The notes under the pieces are model-generated. The model saw only the letters and a program-made list of their open reading frames with translations, did no database searches and had not been told where the DNA came from. Made by a program: the position numbers and the translations under genes. Source: Clostridia bacterium (GTDB lineage: Bacteria; Bacillota; Clostridia; UBA1381). From it: DNA of 33,695 nucleotides. The stretch spans positions 1 to 33,695 of the forward strand of contig CAADSR010000300.1 in NCBI GenBank assembly GCA_900751685.1, in the 5' to 3' direction. This document shows positions 1 through 7,570 of this stretch, piece after piece (positions within the stretch are counted from its first letter, which is position 1; every line of letters begins with the position of its first letter).

Positions 1-270
1 ACGCCCCAGGGCGGCTCTGTTCATATCAGCGTCCGCCCATGGCAGTTTTATACCCGTATTGATATTGCGGACACCGGGACCGGAATTGCGGAACAGCATT
101 ATAACGATGTGTTTCAACGTTTTTACCGGGTGCCGGAAACGGCTGCCCAGGAGGGGGTTGGGCTGGGGCTCTATCTGGCCCGTGGTATCATTACCCACCA
201 AAAAGGCTATATCAGCGTAAAATCTGAGCCTGGTAAAGGGACAGTTTTTTCCGTCTATCTGCTGAGTTAA
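1..270 (+). CDS. Sensor histidine kinase, C-terminal fragment (partial at window start)
   Basis: The frame is open from base 1 and ends at TAA 268-270, giving the last 89 residues of a longer protein. It is the ATP-binding (HATPase_c) end of a two-component sensor kinase. Visible are the G1 box DTGTGI (about residues 26-31 of the fragment), the F box FQRFYR and the G2 box GVGLGLYLAR, followed by the usual GKGTVFSVYLL ending. Kinases of this kind phosphorylate a response regulator, which here would lie upstream of the window. The ABC ATPase starts 26 bp downstream on the same strand, so the kinase probably belongs to the signalling half of a kinase/ABC-transporter module. The sensor part is outside the window, so the stimulus cannot be inferred. 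Confidence 0.93.
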   Translation, partial: TPQGGSVHISVRPWQFYTRIDIADTGTGIAEQHYNDVFQRFYRVPETAAQEGVGLGLYLARGIITHQKGYISVKSEPGKGTVFSVYLLS

Positions 271-296
271 AATGATAAAAGCGAGGAATCACCCCT

Positions 297-962
297 ATGA
301 ATATAGTAACAACACACCACCTGACAAAATATTTTGGCAAAGGGGCACGTCAGGTCAAGGCACTGGATGGCATTGACCTAGCCATTGAAAAAGGAAAATT
401 TACAGCAATTACAGGAGCTTCAGGGTCCGGTAAAACAACACTGCTGAATCTGATCGGCGGCTTAGAACAGCCAACAGAGGGAACAGTTGTTGTGGATAAG
501 CTAGACCTATCCAAATTAACAGAGGAACAACGAACCGTGTTCCGGCGTAGAAAGATTGGTTTTGTTTTTCAGCATTATAACTTGATCCCTGATCTGACCG
601 TGCGTGAAAATATTTTATTTCCGCTAGCTTTGGACGATTGCAGGGCTGATCAAAAATTTTTCTCTCAAATCACCGGCCTTTTGGGATTGGACAAAAAGCT
701 GGATTCCTTTCCCGCTGCACTTTCTGGCGGCACACAGCAGCGCGCCGCAATCGCCAGAGCTTTGATCGCAAAACCCGCCATTGTCCTGGCCGATGAACCG
801 ACGGCCAATCTTGATATAAAAACCAGCCAAAACGTGGCTGGGCTTCTGAAAATGACAGCAGAAACATTCCACCAGACATTAATTATGATAACGCACGATC
901 TGGAACTTGCACAGCTAGCCGACCAGCTCGTACGGCTACAGGATGGGCATATTATAACCTAA
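297..962 (+). CDS. ABC transporter ATP-binding protein, MacB/LolD/BceA type (first of two paralogues)
   Basis: A 221-residue nucleotide-binding subunit that would hydrolyse ATP on the cytoplasmic side of an FtsX-type permease. It has Walker A GASGSGKTT (about residues 40-48), a Q-loop in VFQHYNLIP, a signature LSGGTQQR, Walker B IVLADEPTANLD and the H-loop ITHD. The signature reads LSGGT rather than the usual LSGGQ, and the D-loop region reads TANLD rather than TGNLD. It is collinear with the 222-residue ATPase at 3751-4419 and clearly paralogous. The start is ATG 297 with only a weak GAGG-like Shine-Dalgarno about 10 nt upstream. It lies 26 bp after the kinase gene, so the two are probably co-transcribed. 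A terminator follows, so it is probably not on the same primary transcript as the permease. Family assignment is firm; substrate is unknown. Confidence 0.93.
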   Translation: MNIVTTHHLTKYFGKGARQVKALDGIDLAIEKGKFTAITGASGSGKTTLLNLIGGLEQPTEGTVVVDKLDLSKLTEEQRTVFRRRKIGFVFQHYNLIPDLTVRENILFPLALDDCRADQKFFSQITGLLGLDKKLDSFPAALSGGTQQRAAIARALIAKPAIVLADEPTANLDIKTSQNVAGLLKMTAETFHQTLIMITHDLELAQLADQLVRLQDGHIIT

Positions 963-988
963 TCCTAGCATAATTTATCTACACGCTG

Positions 989-1018
989 AACGCCTTTCAT
1001 AAAAAGGCGTTTTCTTTC
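989..1018 (+). terminator. Rho-independent terminator after kinase/ATPase genes
   Basis: A perfect 9-bp stem (AACGCCTTT 989-997 with AAAGGCGTT 1003-1011) has a 5-nt loop and is followed by TTCTTT. It begins 26 bp after the ATPase stop codon and separates the kinase/ATPase transcript from the permease promoter. Confidence 0.75.
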
Positions 1019-1031
1019 CAGAAAAATTTTA

Positions 1032-1065
1032 AAAGGTACAAAAATATACCTTTGCTGTACCTTTG
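1032..1065 (+). promoter_or_regulatory. Candidate operator: three TACCTTTG-type half-sites
   Basis: AAAGGTA (1032-1038) forms an inverted repeat with TACCTTT (1047-1053). TACCTTTG then recurs as a direct repeat at 1047-1054 and 1058-1065, an 11-bp spacing of about one helical turn. The array abuts the -35 of the permease promoter at 1066. A dimeric response regulator is a natural candidate ligand given the neighbouring kinase; this is inference. Confidence 0.45.
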
Positions 1066-1094
1066 TTGTGACATTGATGTGTTATTCTTATAAT
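1066..1094 (+). promoter_or_regulatory. Sigma-A-type promoter of the permease/ATPase unit
   Basis: -35 TTGTGA (1066-1071), a 17-bp spacer, and -10 TATAAT (1089-1094). The -10 is consensus and the spacing ideal. The start codon lies 25 bp downstream, so the leader is short. Confidence 0.7.
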
Positions 1095-1119
1095 CAGAAA
1101 TAAGAAAGGAGGGATCAAC

Positions 1120-3708
1120 ATGAACGAAATGTTGAAAACCCTGACCCGCCGTAGCTTTGTCGCCAGCAGGGTACGAAACTTAATAACAATATTGGCAATT
1201 GCCCTTACCGCTGTCCTTTTCACCTCAGTCACAACACTTGGTATGGGAGCCATACAATCCATAACCCTGACAATGCAAATGCAAAAAGGCAGCACTTCAG
1301 ATGGTGATTTCCGCAATATGACTGCCGAACAGTTCGAGGCATTAAAACAGGCTGATTTTATCAAACAAGCCGGCCTGCGGATGCCCGTGGGATTTTTGAG
1401 CAACACCAGCCGCCATAATGTGGAGCTTGACATCGTAGACGAAATACAAGCAGGACTCACCTTCTGCCTTCCCACCCATGGTAAAATGCCGCAAGCCCCG
1501 AATGAAATCGTAGCATCTGACAGAGCTCTGCGGGATTTGGGCTTGGAGCCGGAAGTAGGTGCACAGGTGACGGTTGAATTTACCGCGCATGGTCAGCAAT
1601 ACAGTTTGCCCATGGTGGTATCGGGATGGTATGAAGCTCTGAATGACCAGATCAGTATCATGGCGGCAGGAGCTGCTTTTCAACAAGAACACCCGGATAT
1701 TTTCCGTTATACTTACGATACAGACCGCGATATAGCAGGAACTTATTTTTCTGATTTTACAGCAGCCACTATAGTAGGCCTTCAAGAGAAAATGAATGCG
1801 TTTTCCCGCCAGGCAGGCGGTGATCCTAAGGACCTGAACGCGCCTAATTTTCTGCCCGGTACAATCAATAAAATGACCCATCCAACAGTCGATCCAAAAA
1901 CAGCCGGGATGGCCGTGGTCTTGATTGCCTTGTTCATTTTCTGCGGTTATCTGCTCATCTATAATGTGTTCGATATCGCAGTTATGCAGGAGATCCACCG
2001 CTACGGGCTATACCGGACCATTGGCATGAGCAAATACCAGATCAAAAAGCTGATAAACCAGCAAGCATTATGGCTGTCGTGCGTCGGTATCCCTATCGGC
2101 TTGGTCATTGGCTTCTTTATCGGCCGGACCGCCTTACCCCTGGTAATGGATGTCCTCTCAACCTCTTATAAAAATATTGCAGCAGAGGTGTCCCCTTCCC
2201 CGGTTATTTTTCTTGGCGCGGCTATATTGACTGCATTCACTGTATTTTTAAGCACCCGCAAACCGGTAAAGCTGGCAGCCACCATTTCCCCGTTGGAGGC
2301 CTTTCATTATGTCGAAAATGGGACAAAGCGCACCACAAGAAAAAGCGCTCCTGGGGCTAATATTCCACGCCTGGCCTGGTCAAACCTCGGACGAAACAAA
2401 CGCCGCAGCGCTTTCATTATGGTGTCACTGATGCTTTGTATCGTGCTGCTTAACTGTGCAGGCACGGCCGCAAACAGCGTAGATATCGAAAAACAGGTAG
2501 CTTATATGATCCGGACTGACTTTTCAGTCGTCAACACCGCCAGCACCAATGGCCAAAAAGGCTTTACCCGCCGGGATCACGCCCTCCGCCAACAAACAAT
2601 GGATGATATTCAAGCGCAGCCAGGTGTCATTGGCGCTTCCCCCGTCTATAAAAACACCGTCGAAGACACAAATATCACCTATGGCTTTGATGTGGACTGG
2701 ACCGGGCAAACCTTCGTAAATAAAAATAACGGCCTAACGTTTGGAGCCACTACAGGCGCTATGAACCTTGGGCTTGGTGATGACGGGCGCCCCATTTGTA
2801 ATGTCTACGGACTGGAAGAAGTGGCACTCGCCCGTATGGATATCCGTGAGGGCGAAACGAATGTCCATATACTCTATCAAAAAATGGTAGCAGGCGAAGG
2901 CTTGGTTGTGGGAGTACCTATTGACCGCACCAACATGACACTGAATAAAAATTTTGATTTTGTAGATATTGGAGAAATGGTCACTGTATATAAAGACGGC
3001 CAACCAGCTTTGGAGCTACCTGTGCTAGCAAAGGCAGGGATTAATGGCGATGATCAGGAAATTGGCTACACTTGTAACGGCCCAATGGAAACCGGAGGCG
3101 ACAGCCCATTTTTTTATCTCCCCACAAAGATTTATAAAACAATCTATGATAAGCCGGCAGTCTACAAATATTCCTTTAATGTAGAAAAAGCACAGCAGGA
3201 GAATATGGCCGCATTCCTGCAAGAATATATGAAAAATACAGATACCAGCATGGATTATCTGTCTGCCGAATCTTCAAGAAAAAATGCAGAAGGGACACGG
3301 ACAATGATCAATTTTGTGGGCAGCCTGATCGGATTTATCTTTGGCTTTGCCGGAGTACTAAATTTAACGAATATGATCATCACCACGGTCCTGACCCGCC
3401 GCCATGAGTTTGCCACTATGCAAAGCATTGGTATGACGTTCCGCCAGCTTACTAATATGATGATGCTTGAAGGCATCTATTACGCACTAGGAGCATGTTT
3501 GATGGGATTTTTCGTCTCTGCGATACTCAACTTGACGCTTATAAAAAGTATCGTAAGCACCATTTGGTATTTCACATTCCAATTTACTTTACTCCCTGCC
3601 CTGATCACTTCCATGCTGCTGCTTGTGCTGGCCGCTATTATTCCTATTGCGGCATTAAAAACATTTAACCGGGGAAGTATCGTAGAACAGCTCCGCATGT
3701 CAGATTAA
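1120..3708 (+). CDS. ABC transporter permease, FtsX-like, 862 residues
   Basis: The membrane subunit of a MacB/Bce-like exporter. One transmembrane helix lies near the N-terminus (about residues 17-40). A large extracytoplasmic region of about 220 residues follows, then a three-helix FtsX block (about 262-285, 316-340, 358-380). A second unit repeats the plan: a helix at about 431-450, a second extracytoplasmic region of nearly 300 residues, and a terminal three-helix block (about 732-755, 785-808, 822-848). It is therefore an internally duplicated 4+4-helix permease with two FtsX domains. ATG 1120 is preceded by AAAGGAGGG at good spacing. The cognate ATPase follows 42 bp downstream. Such transporters usually move or release peptides and lipids rather than small solutes; the substrate here is unknown. 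Confidence 0.92.
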   Translation: MNEMLKTLTRRSFVASRVRNLITILAIALTAVLFTSVTTLGMGAIQSITLTMQMQKGSTSDGDFRNMTAEQFEALKQADFIKQAGLRMPVGFLSNTSRHNVELDIVDEIQAGLTFCLPTHGKMPQAPNEIVASDRALRDLGLEPEVGAQVTVEFTAHGQQYSLPMVVSGWYEALNDQISIMAAGAAFQQEHPDIFRYTYDTDRDIAGTYFSDFTAATIVGLQEKMNAFSRQAGGDPKDLNAPNFLPGTINKMTHPTVDPKTAGMAVVLIALFIFCGYLLIYNVFDIAVMQEIHRYGLYRTIGMSKYQIKKLINQQALWLSCVGIPIGLVIGFFIGRTALPLVMDVLSTSYKNIAAEVSPSPVIFLGAAILTAFTVFLSTRKPVKLAATISPLEAFHYVENGTKRTTRKSAPGANIPRLAWSNLGRNKRRSAFIMVSLMLCIVLLNCAGTAANSVDIEKQVAYMIRTDFSVVNTASTNGQKGFTRRDHALRQQTMDDIQAQPGVIGASPVYKNTVEDTNITYGFDVDWTGQTFVNKNNGLTFGATTGAMNLGLGDDGRPICNVYGLEEVALARMDIREGETNVHILYQKMVAGEGLVVGVPIDRTNMTLNKNFDFVDIGEMVTVYKDGQPALELPVLAKAGINGDDQEIGYTCNGPMETGGDSPFFYLPTKIYKTIYDKPAVYKYSFNVEKAQQENMAAFLQEYMKNTDTSMDYLSAESSRKNAEGTRTMINFVGSLIGFIFGFAGVLNLTNMIITTVLTRRHEFATMQSIGMTFRQLTNMMMLEGIYYALGACLMGFFVSAILNLTLIKSIVSTIWYFTFQFTLLPALITSMLLLVLAAIIPIAALKTFNRGSIVEQLRMSD

Positions 3709-3750
3709 CGGCAGCAGGCAATAAATTGAAATATAGAAGGAGGATCTTTT

Positions 3751-4419
3751 ATGGAAAGCATTTTAAAAGTCTCAGGCTTAAAGAAATATTATGGCAAAGG
3801 TGATACCATCGTAAAGGCCCTGGACGGAATCGATTTAGAAATTGAACGGGGCAAATTTACTGCGGTCACCGGGACCTCCGGAAGCGGTAAATCCACCCTG
3901 CTCAATATGTTGGGCGGGCTGGACACCCCCACAGAGGGAAGCATTAAAGTCGGCAATACTGAACTTTCAAAATTAACGAGCGAGCAGGCCACAATCTTTC
4001 GGCGCAAGCAAATAGGGTTTATCTTTCAAGACTACAATTTGATTCCCGTTTTAACGGTATGGGAAAACATTGTGTTCCCTATTTCATTGGATAAGCAGAA
4101 AACAGATAAAAAATTTGTTATGAAGGTCGTAAAACTGTTAGGCCTGGAAAGTAAGCTGGACAGCCTGCCAAACCAGCTTTCCGGCGGCCAGCAGCAACGG
4201 GTGGCGATCGCCCGCGCCTTAGCGTCCAAACCATCTATCATCCTGGCAGATGAACCCACTGGCAATCTGGATAGCAAGACCGGCAATGATGTGGTCGGAT
4301 TACTTAAAATGACCAGTAACGAATTTCACCAAACCATTGTGATGATTACTCATAATCCTGAAATCGCACAAATGGCAGACCGTATCGTGCGGATCGAGGA
4401 TGGAAAAATTATAGCATAG
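3751..4419 (+). CDS. ABC transporter ATP-binding protein, MacB/LolD/BceA type (second paralogue)
   Basis: A 222-residue ATPase with all canonical motifs: Walker A GTSGSGKST (about residues 41-49), Q-loop IFQDYNLIP, signature LSGGQQQRVAIARAL, Walker B IILADEPTGNLD and an H-loop in ITHN. ATG 3751 follows AGAAGGAGGA by 7 nt. It lies 42 bp behind the permease on the same strand and should form the working transporter with it. It differs from the 297-962 paralogue by keeping the intact LSGGQ signature, so it is the more conventional energy subunit of the pair. Confidence 0.95.
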   Translation: MESILKVSGLKKYYGKGDTIVKALDGIDLEIERGKFTAVTGTSGSGKSTLLNMLGGLDTPTEGSIKVGNTELSKLTSEQATIFRRKQIGFIFQDYNLIPVLTVWENIVFPISLDKQKTDKKFVMKVVKLLGLESKLDSLPNQLSGGQQQRVAIARALASKPSIILADEPTGNLDSKTGNDVVGLLKMTSNEFHQTIVMITHNPEIAQMADRIVRIEDGKIIA

Positions 4420-4521
4420 ATTCGATATGGGGTAAAAGCTTATCCGCATTTTACCCTATGGTAATAAAAAATAATACACACTTGCAAGCTTTGAGACCAA
4501 TGACCTTGCCTTGTAAATAAA

Positions 4522-4564
4522 AATACCGTGCTGCCCTGTTTTCAAAACAGGGCAGCACGGTATT
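4522..4564. terminator. Strong bidirectional terminator between convergent genes
   Basis: The arms 4522-4542 and 4544-4564 are perfectly complementary over 21 bp (core CCGTGCTGCCCTG). T-rich sequence follows on the plus strand, and an A-rich flank (AAATAAAAAT) gives a U tract on the minus strand. It sits between the convergent ends of the ABC ATPase and the receiver-like gene and can serve both. Confidence 0.9.
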
Positions 4565-4624
4565 TTTTATAAAACCCGCGCAAACTTATGGGACAAAATA
4601 CTTTATTTATACCCTTCCCTTTTA

Positions 4625-5149
4625 TCAAGCGCCAAAGGATTTAATAGATGGAGTATACGTGTCCTTCACTGCTTGAAGCATCAAGGTGATAAGGCCGCTT
4701 ACCGGTTCCCTCCGGTCATAAAGAAAATCTATTTTCTGCTCCTGGCGGATTTGGCGTGTACAATCATCCTCACTGGCAAACAAGACCGTTTGAAGCCGGT
4801 TTCTATTTTGCTGCGTCTGCCGCACTAAGGTATAAATGCTCTCTTCTTTAAGATATCCCACAAAAATAACAAATTGAGGCTCCTGTGCCAGCGCCAGCAT
4901 ACTCTCCTCCTGGTTCTGTGCCTTCCATACAGTAAGTGACGGATATCTCTGAAAATATTCTCCCAATGCAGCGTAGCAGCCTGGCAAACGGTCACCAATC
5001 AGCAAAACAGACAATGGATAATGTGTCTCAACCAGAGCCTGCTCCGTTTGGCGTATAATATAGTTATAATCCATTTTGTGCGTAAATTGCTTTGCATTCC
5101 CCATTAAATACTCTGTTTTATAAGAAAACATATACGGGTACTCATTCAT
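4625..5149 (-). CDS. Small cytoplasmic protein resembling a degenerate response-regulator receiver
   Basis: A 174-residue protein with no export signal, not recognised as a named family. From about residue 44 the alternation fits a CheY-like fold: a first strand LSVLLIGDR, a helix, a strand PQFVIFVGYL where a receiver would carry its phospho-accepting Asp, a strand LQTVLFAS, and IDFLYDRREP where the conserved Lys would be. The phosphorylatable Asp and the Lys appear missing, so if the fold is right it is a pseudo-receiver. Start choice: AAAGGAG at 5159-5165 is 9 nt from ATG 5149 but only 3 nt from the in-frame GTG 5155, so ATG 5149 is preferred. It is divergent from the XRE regulator. Function unknown. 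Confidence 0.6.
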   Translation of the reverse strand: MNEYPYMFSYKTEYLMGNAKQFTHKMDYNYIIRQTEQALVETHYPLSVLLIGDRLPGCYAALGEYFQRYPSLTVWKAQNQEESMLALAQEPQFVIFVGYLKEESIYTLVRQTQQNRNRLQTVLFASEDDCTRQIRQEQKIDFLYDRREPVSGLITLMLQAVKDTYTPSIKSFGA

Positions 5150-5311
5150 TGCCACACACTCCTTTGTTTCTAAAGAATTTTAAAAGTCAAGCATGCTCCT
5201 GTTTCTAATAAAAATATAGTAAATTATATAACATTATATTCTCCTGAAACAAAAATCTTATTTTCATTTTAATCATTTCTGCAAAATATTATAACGTTTT
5301 TTCTATCATTT

Positions 5312-5331
5312 TATAAATAAATTTATTTATA
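5312..5331. repeat. Perfect 20-bp AT-only palindrome in a divergent intergenic region
   Basis: TATAAATAAA followed by its exact reverse complement, with no central spacer. It lies between the divergent receiver-like gene and the XRE regulator. It could be an operator or only AT-rich chance symmetry. I see no clear consensus promoter in the surrounding 5150-5444 stretch. Confidence 0.4.
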
Positions 5332-5444
5332 GCAGCCAAAATATTAAAATAATACTCATAGTATAAAATTAAATCCAATTAATATCAATTGACTGTTTTA
5401 AATTTGTAAAAATGTTTATAGTATTGAAGAAAGGAGTGATAATA

Positions 5445-5786
5445 ATGTCAACGATAAATACTTTAATTGGTGAAAGGCTACGCACTTTCAGAAAAAAACA
5501 AGGTCTCAGCCAGGACAAGCTTGCTGAAAAGGCAGGTCTTCATAACACCTATATCGGCCAGGTAGAACGGGGAGAAAAAAATATCACAATGGAGAGTCTT
5601 CAAAAGATTGTGAATGCCTTAGAAATTTCCTTTGAAGAATTGTTCCGAAATGTGAATACCGCTCAAACACCCAACAGTATTCCCGCAGACTGTTATAATA
5701 TGATCCTGTCAAGGCCAACAAAGGAACAGCTTTTAATAAAAGAGGTAATTACAAAAATTTTTGATTTTAATGATCTTAATTCATAA
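5445..5786 (+). CDS. XRE/Cro-CI family helix-turn-helix transcriptional regulator
   Basis: A 113-residue protein. Residues about 8-62 are a classic HTH_3 domain: GERLRTFRKKQGLSQDKLAEKAG, then the recognition helix region HNTYIGQVERGEKNITMESL and the usual VNALEISFEELF. The C-terminal 50 residues are a short tail with no recognised ligand domain. Start choice: AAAGGAG at 5430-5436 is 8 nt from ATG 5445, whereas the upstream in-frame ATG 5412 has no ribosome binding site. Such stand-alone regulators often control neighbouring surface or mobile genes; the divergent receiver-like gene is the closest candidate target. Confidence 0.9.
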   Translation: MSTINTLIGERLRTFRKKQGLSQDKLAEKAGLHNTYIGQVERGEKNITMESLQKIVNALEISFEELFRNVNTAQTPNSIPADCYNMILSRPTKEQLLIKEVITKIFDFNDLNS

Positions 5787-6097
5787 ATCTAAAATTGTCC
5801 ACAAAACAAGGAAAAGCTACAAAGCCAAAAACACCTGGTGAATACTCAAATTATAAAGATACCTTCCTTTCTCTTCTCCCCATTTTTCAAAACAAGGATA
5901 AAAAATCCGGATCAGATAAAATTCTTATTTTGACCTTTTGCGTTGTTGGAAAACAAAATACGTTTTAATGCTTGTATGGTTCTTTTGACGCTATACCTTC
6001 ATTAGAAACCTTATTTTTCCTCTTCTTATATTTTGTGTGTTTTTCTATGGAGAATTTTTTCTATTCACGCTGTAGAATCGTTATTCGCACGAATCCC

Positions 6098-6126
6098 TTG
6101 ATTTTGGCTACCAATATAGTTATACT
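6098..6126 (+). promoter_or_regulatory. Promoter-like element of the candidate small RNA
   Basis: TTGATT (6098-6103), a 17-bp spacer, and TATACT (6121-6126). The match is good and it lies about 100 bp upstream of a perfect terminator hairpin, with no plausible ORF between. Confidence 0.45.
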
Positions 6127-6132
6127 AATTAT

Positions 6133-6262
6133 AGAAAGAAAATCAATCAGTTTATATGCTTACTTTGTTACAGATCGCTCTGTGGCAATACGTTTGTTTC
6201 TTGTTTATATTGTGTACAATTCCTTTAAAAAGGCGGACAATCTCTCTGTCCGCCTTTTTATA
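6133..6262 (+). ncRNA. Candidate small RNA, about 130 nt
   Basis: Defined only by signals: a promoter-like element 7 bp before the predicted start and a terminator at the end. It contains a small internal hairpin CAGA-TCGC-TCTG. No known RNA family was recognised. It could instead be the tail of a longer transcript from the XRE gene, which shows no terminator of its own before 6227. Confidence 0.3.
6227..6259 (+). terminator. Rho-independent terminator
   Basis: A perfect 13-bp stem (AAAAAGGCGGACA with TGTCCGCCTTTTT) and a 7-nt loop ending in a T run. It stops plus-strand transcription coming from the XRE gene or the candidate small RNA, just before the promoter at 6289. The flanking A tract makes it potentially active on both strands. 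Confidence 0.85.
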
Positions 6263-6288
6263 TTGCAAAAAAACATGTTCTAAACCAA

Positions 6289-6317
6289 TTGACTGAAATG
6301 TCTTCCAATGATACAAT
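6289..6317 (+). promoter_or_regulatory. Promoter of the secreted SLH-like gene
   Basis: TTGACT (6289-6294), a 17-bp spacer, and TACAAT (6312-6317). It is nearly consensus and gives a leader of about 65 nt. Confidence 0.75.
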
Positions 6318-6389
6318 GACCTTATGATAGTAAAATACATAAAAAGATAAAGGATCTGTTTGAAGGGATAGAAAGGCGGTGCATTAATA

Positions 6390-7079
6390 TTGAAAAAGAT
6401 ATTTATTGGAGTAATCTTATTAAGCTTATTTATAAATTGGGGGGTGTATGCCTCCGATTATTCTGTAAATCAACAAATAGGTGATGCAATTGAAGATGTT
6501 ACTTCCCATATTACAGATGACAGTGCAGTAATCAGCCGTAGTGACTGTGTTACAACTATAATGAAAATGATAGGATTAGATAAGGATACTGCTGATAGAT
6601 ATGGAAAAGCAGGATATGATGAGCCTGTATTTTTAGATGTCGGTATTGTAGAAACTGGTGCTAACACTGGATATATTTACATAGCAAAATTTAGTGGCGT
6701 TGCAATTGGAGTAAGTTCAAATGACAGATATATTACTAATTTTGAACCACACAGAAATGTAACAATTAAGGAATGCCTTACTTATATGTTGCGGTGTTTA
6801 AAGGACCAAAAAACAATAGAATGGGATGACATAGTAGATGATGCCGAGGAAGTCGGATTACTAACTGAAGAAGAAGTCACTTCTCTTAATTTTAATGAAG
6901 ATATTTCTGGAGATCATTTCAAAGAATTATTATCTCGAATGTTTAATATGAACCGGTATTTATATTGGCCTATTGAAGAGCCTGGGAATGGATATCATAA
7001 ATCTGCGAAGATTGATCAAACAAATAGTATTTCATATATTGATTGGTTTTTAGAACTTAAAAATGAACAAGCCAACTAG
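6390..7079 (+). CDS. Secreted protein with degenerate SLH (S-layer homology) repeats
   Basis: A 229-residue protein with a cleavable signal peptide (MKKIFIGVILLSLFINWGVYA, probable cut after VYA, residue 21). Residues about 48-137 follow the SLH pattern: an ISRSDCVTTIMKMIGL helix, FLDV, YIYIAKFSGVAIGV, then ITNFEPHRNVTIKECLTYMLRCL. A second, weaker unit follows (about 143-190). SLH domains bind secondary cell-wall polymers, so anchoring at the cell surface is likely. Start choice: TTG 6390 is the only start well placed after AAAGGCGGTG (6372-6381), 8 nt away; the same Shine-Dalgarno variant precedes mraZ. It has the same general plan as the protein at 11867-12463 inside the island. Role unknown; an immunity-like or decoy role is speculative. 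Confidence 0.75.
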   Translation: MKKIFIGVILLSLFINWGVYASDYSVNQQIGDAIEDVTSHITDDSAVISRSDCVTTIMKMIGLDKDTADRYGKAGYDEPVFLDVGIVETGANTGYIYIAKFSGVAIGVSSNDRYITNFEPHRNVTIKECLTYMLRCLKDQKTIEWDDIVDDAEEVGLLTEEEVTSLNFNEDISGDHFKELLSRMFNMNRYLYWPIEEPGNGYHKSAKIDQTNSISYIDWFLELKNEQAN

Positions 7080-7320
7080 TTTAAAAAATTCATTGACTTG
7101 TTCCTATTCCTTAATACTTAAATATCCAGCAAACGCCAAACAAAAGAATCCCCTGCCTGTATTAAAATCCCGCTTTAACGGCTAGGATCCGGGATACACC
7201 AGTGTAAACATTCAAAGTAACTGCCTGACCGTAAAAATGCGGTTTTAGAACACAGCCCATCTGATTAAGCCGGATAGATAGCGGACTACACTTTTTATTT
7301 TATAATAAGATAAAAAATAA

Positions 7321-7443
7321 CGCAGCAGAGCAGACCTTTTTCCTGAATTACAATTCCTTACCAAATTAGAGCCCCTGTCAGAAGTTCATTGGTATTATTA
7401 TGAGGAAGATTTTAATGAGTGGAAAAAACGCAATCAAAATTAA
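7321..7443 (+). pseudogene. Gene remnant, 40 codons without a start
   Basis: The frame is open from 7321 to TAA 7441-7443 and closed by several stops just upstream. Its end reads like a real charged protein C-terminus (EVHWYYYEEDFNEWKKRNQN). No start codon or ribosome binding site is present. A hairpin follows 16 bp later. The parent family is not recognised. Confidence 0.3.
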
Positions 7444-7458
7444 TATTTGAAGGAACAA

Positions 7459-7500
7459 AAGGCCTATCTCTAACCCTTAAACGGTTTAGATATAGGCCTT
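7459..7500 (+). terminator. Imperfect hairpin terminator after the gene remnant
   Basis: Arms 7459-7476 and 7483-7500 pair over 18 bp with two mismatches (AAGGCCTAT ends). GTTTATTTTA follows, so the U tract is modest. Confidence 0.55.
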
Positions 7501-7570
7501 GTTTATTTTAAATCTTTTCTGTCTTAAATACCAAAATATACTTGGATAAGCGCTTTTGACGTATAAACTA

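Larger units (their letters stand above)
5787..6389. other. Non-coding stretch with promoters, a hairpin and a possible small RNA
   Basis: Mostly AT-rich with no convincing protein-coding gene; the open frames here lack ribosome binding sites and have shadow-like composition. It holds a promoter-like pair at 6098-6126, a perfect hairpin terminator at 6227-6259 and the promoter of the SLH-like gene at 6289-6317. The first 180 bases show nothing I can name. Confidence 0.6.
7080..7570. other. Gene-poor decayed region left of the tRNA-fragment repeat
   Basis: No intact gene. It includes a short open remnant (7321-7443), a further remnant-like frame ending at a TAG near 7248, and a hairpin at 7459-7500. 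The composition is less AT-rich than the surrounding intergenic DNA, which fits decayed coding sequence. Confidence 0.5.

Noticed and set aside
5972..6283. Plus-strand open frame of 103 codons
   Set aside because: No Shine-Dalgarno, runs through a promoter-like element and a terminator hairpin, and its residue use is typical of random AT-rich sequence.
6156..6296. Small hydrophobic ORF (46 codons, MLTLLQIALWQYVCFLF...) that could be a type I toxin
   Set aside because: The stop codon lies beyond the terminator at 6259 and there is no good ribosome binding site, so a terminated transcript would lack a stop.
7321..7443. An intact small gene upstream of the tRNA-fragment repeat
   Set aside because: There is no start codon in the open stretch and multiple stops lie immediately upstream, so it is treated as a remnant.
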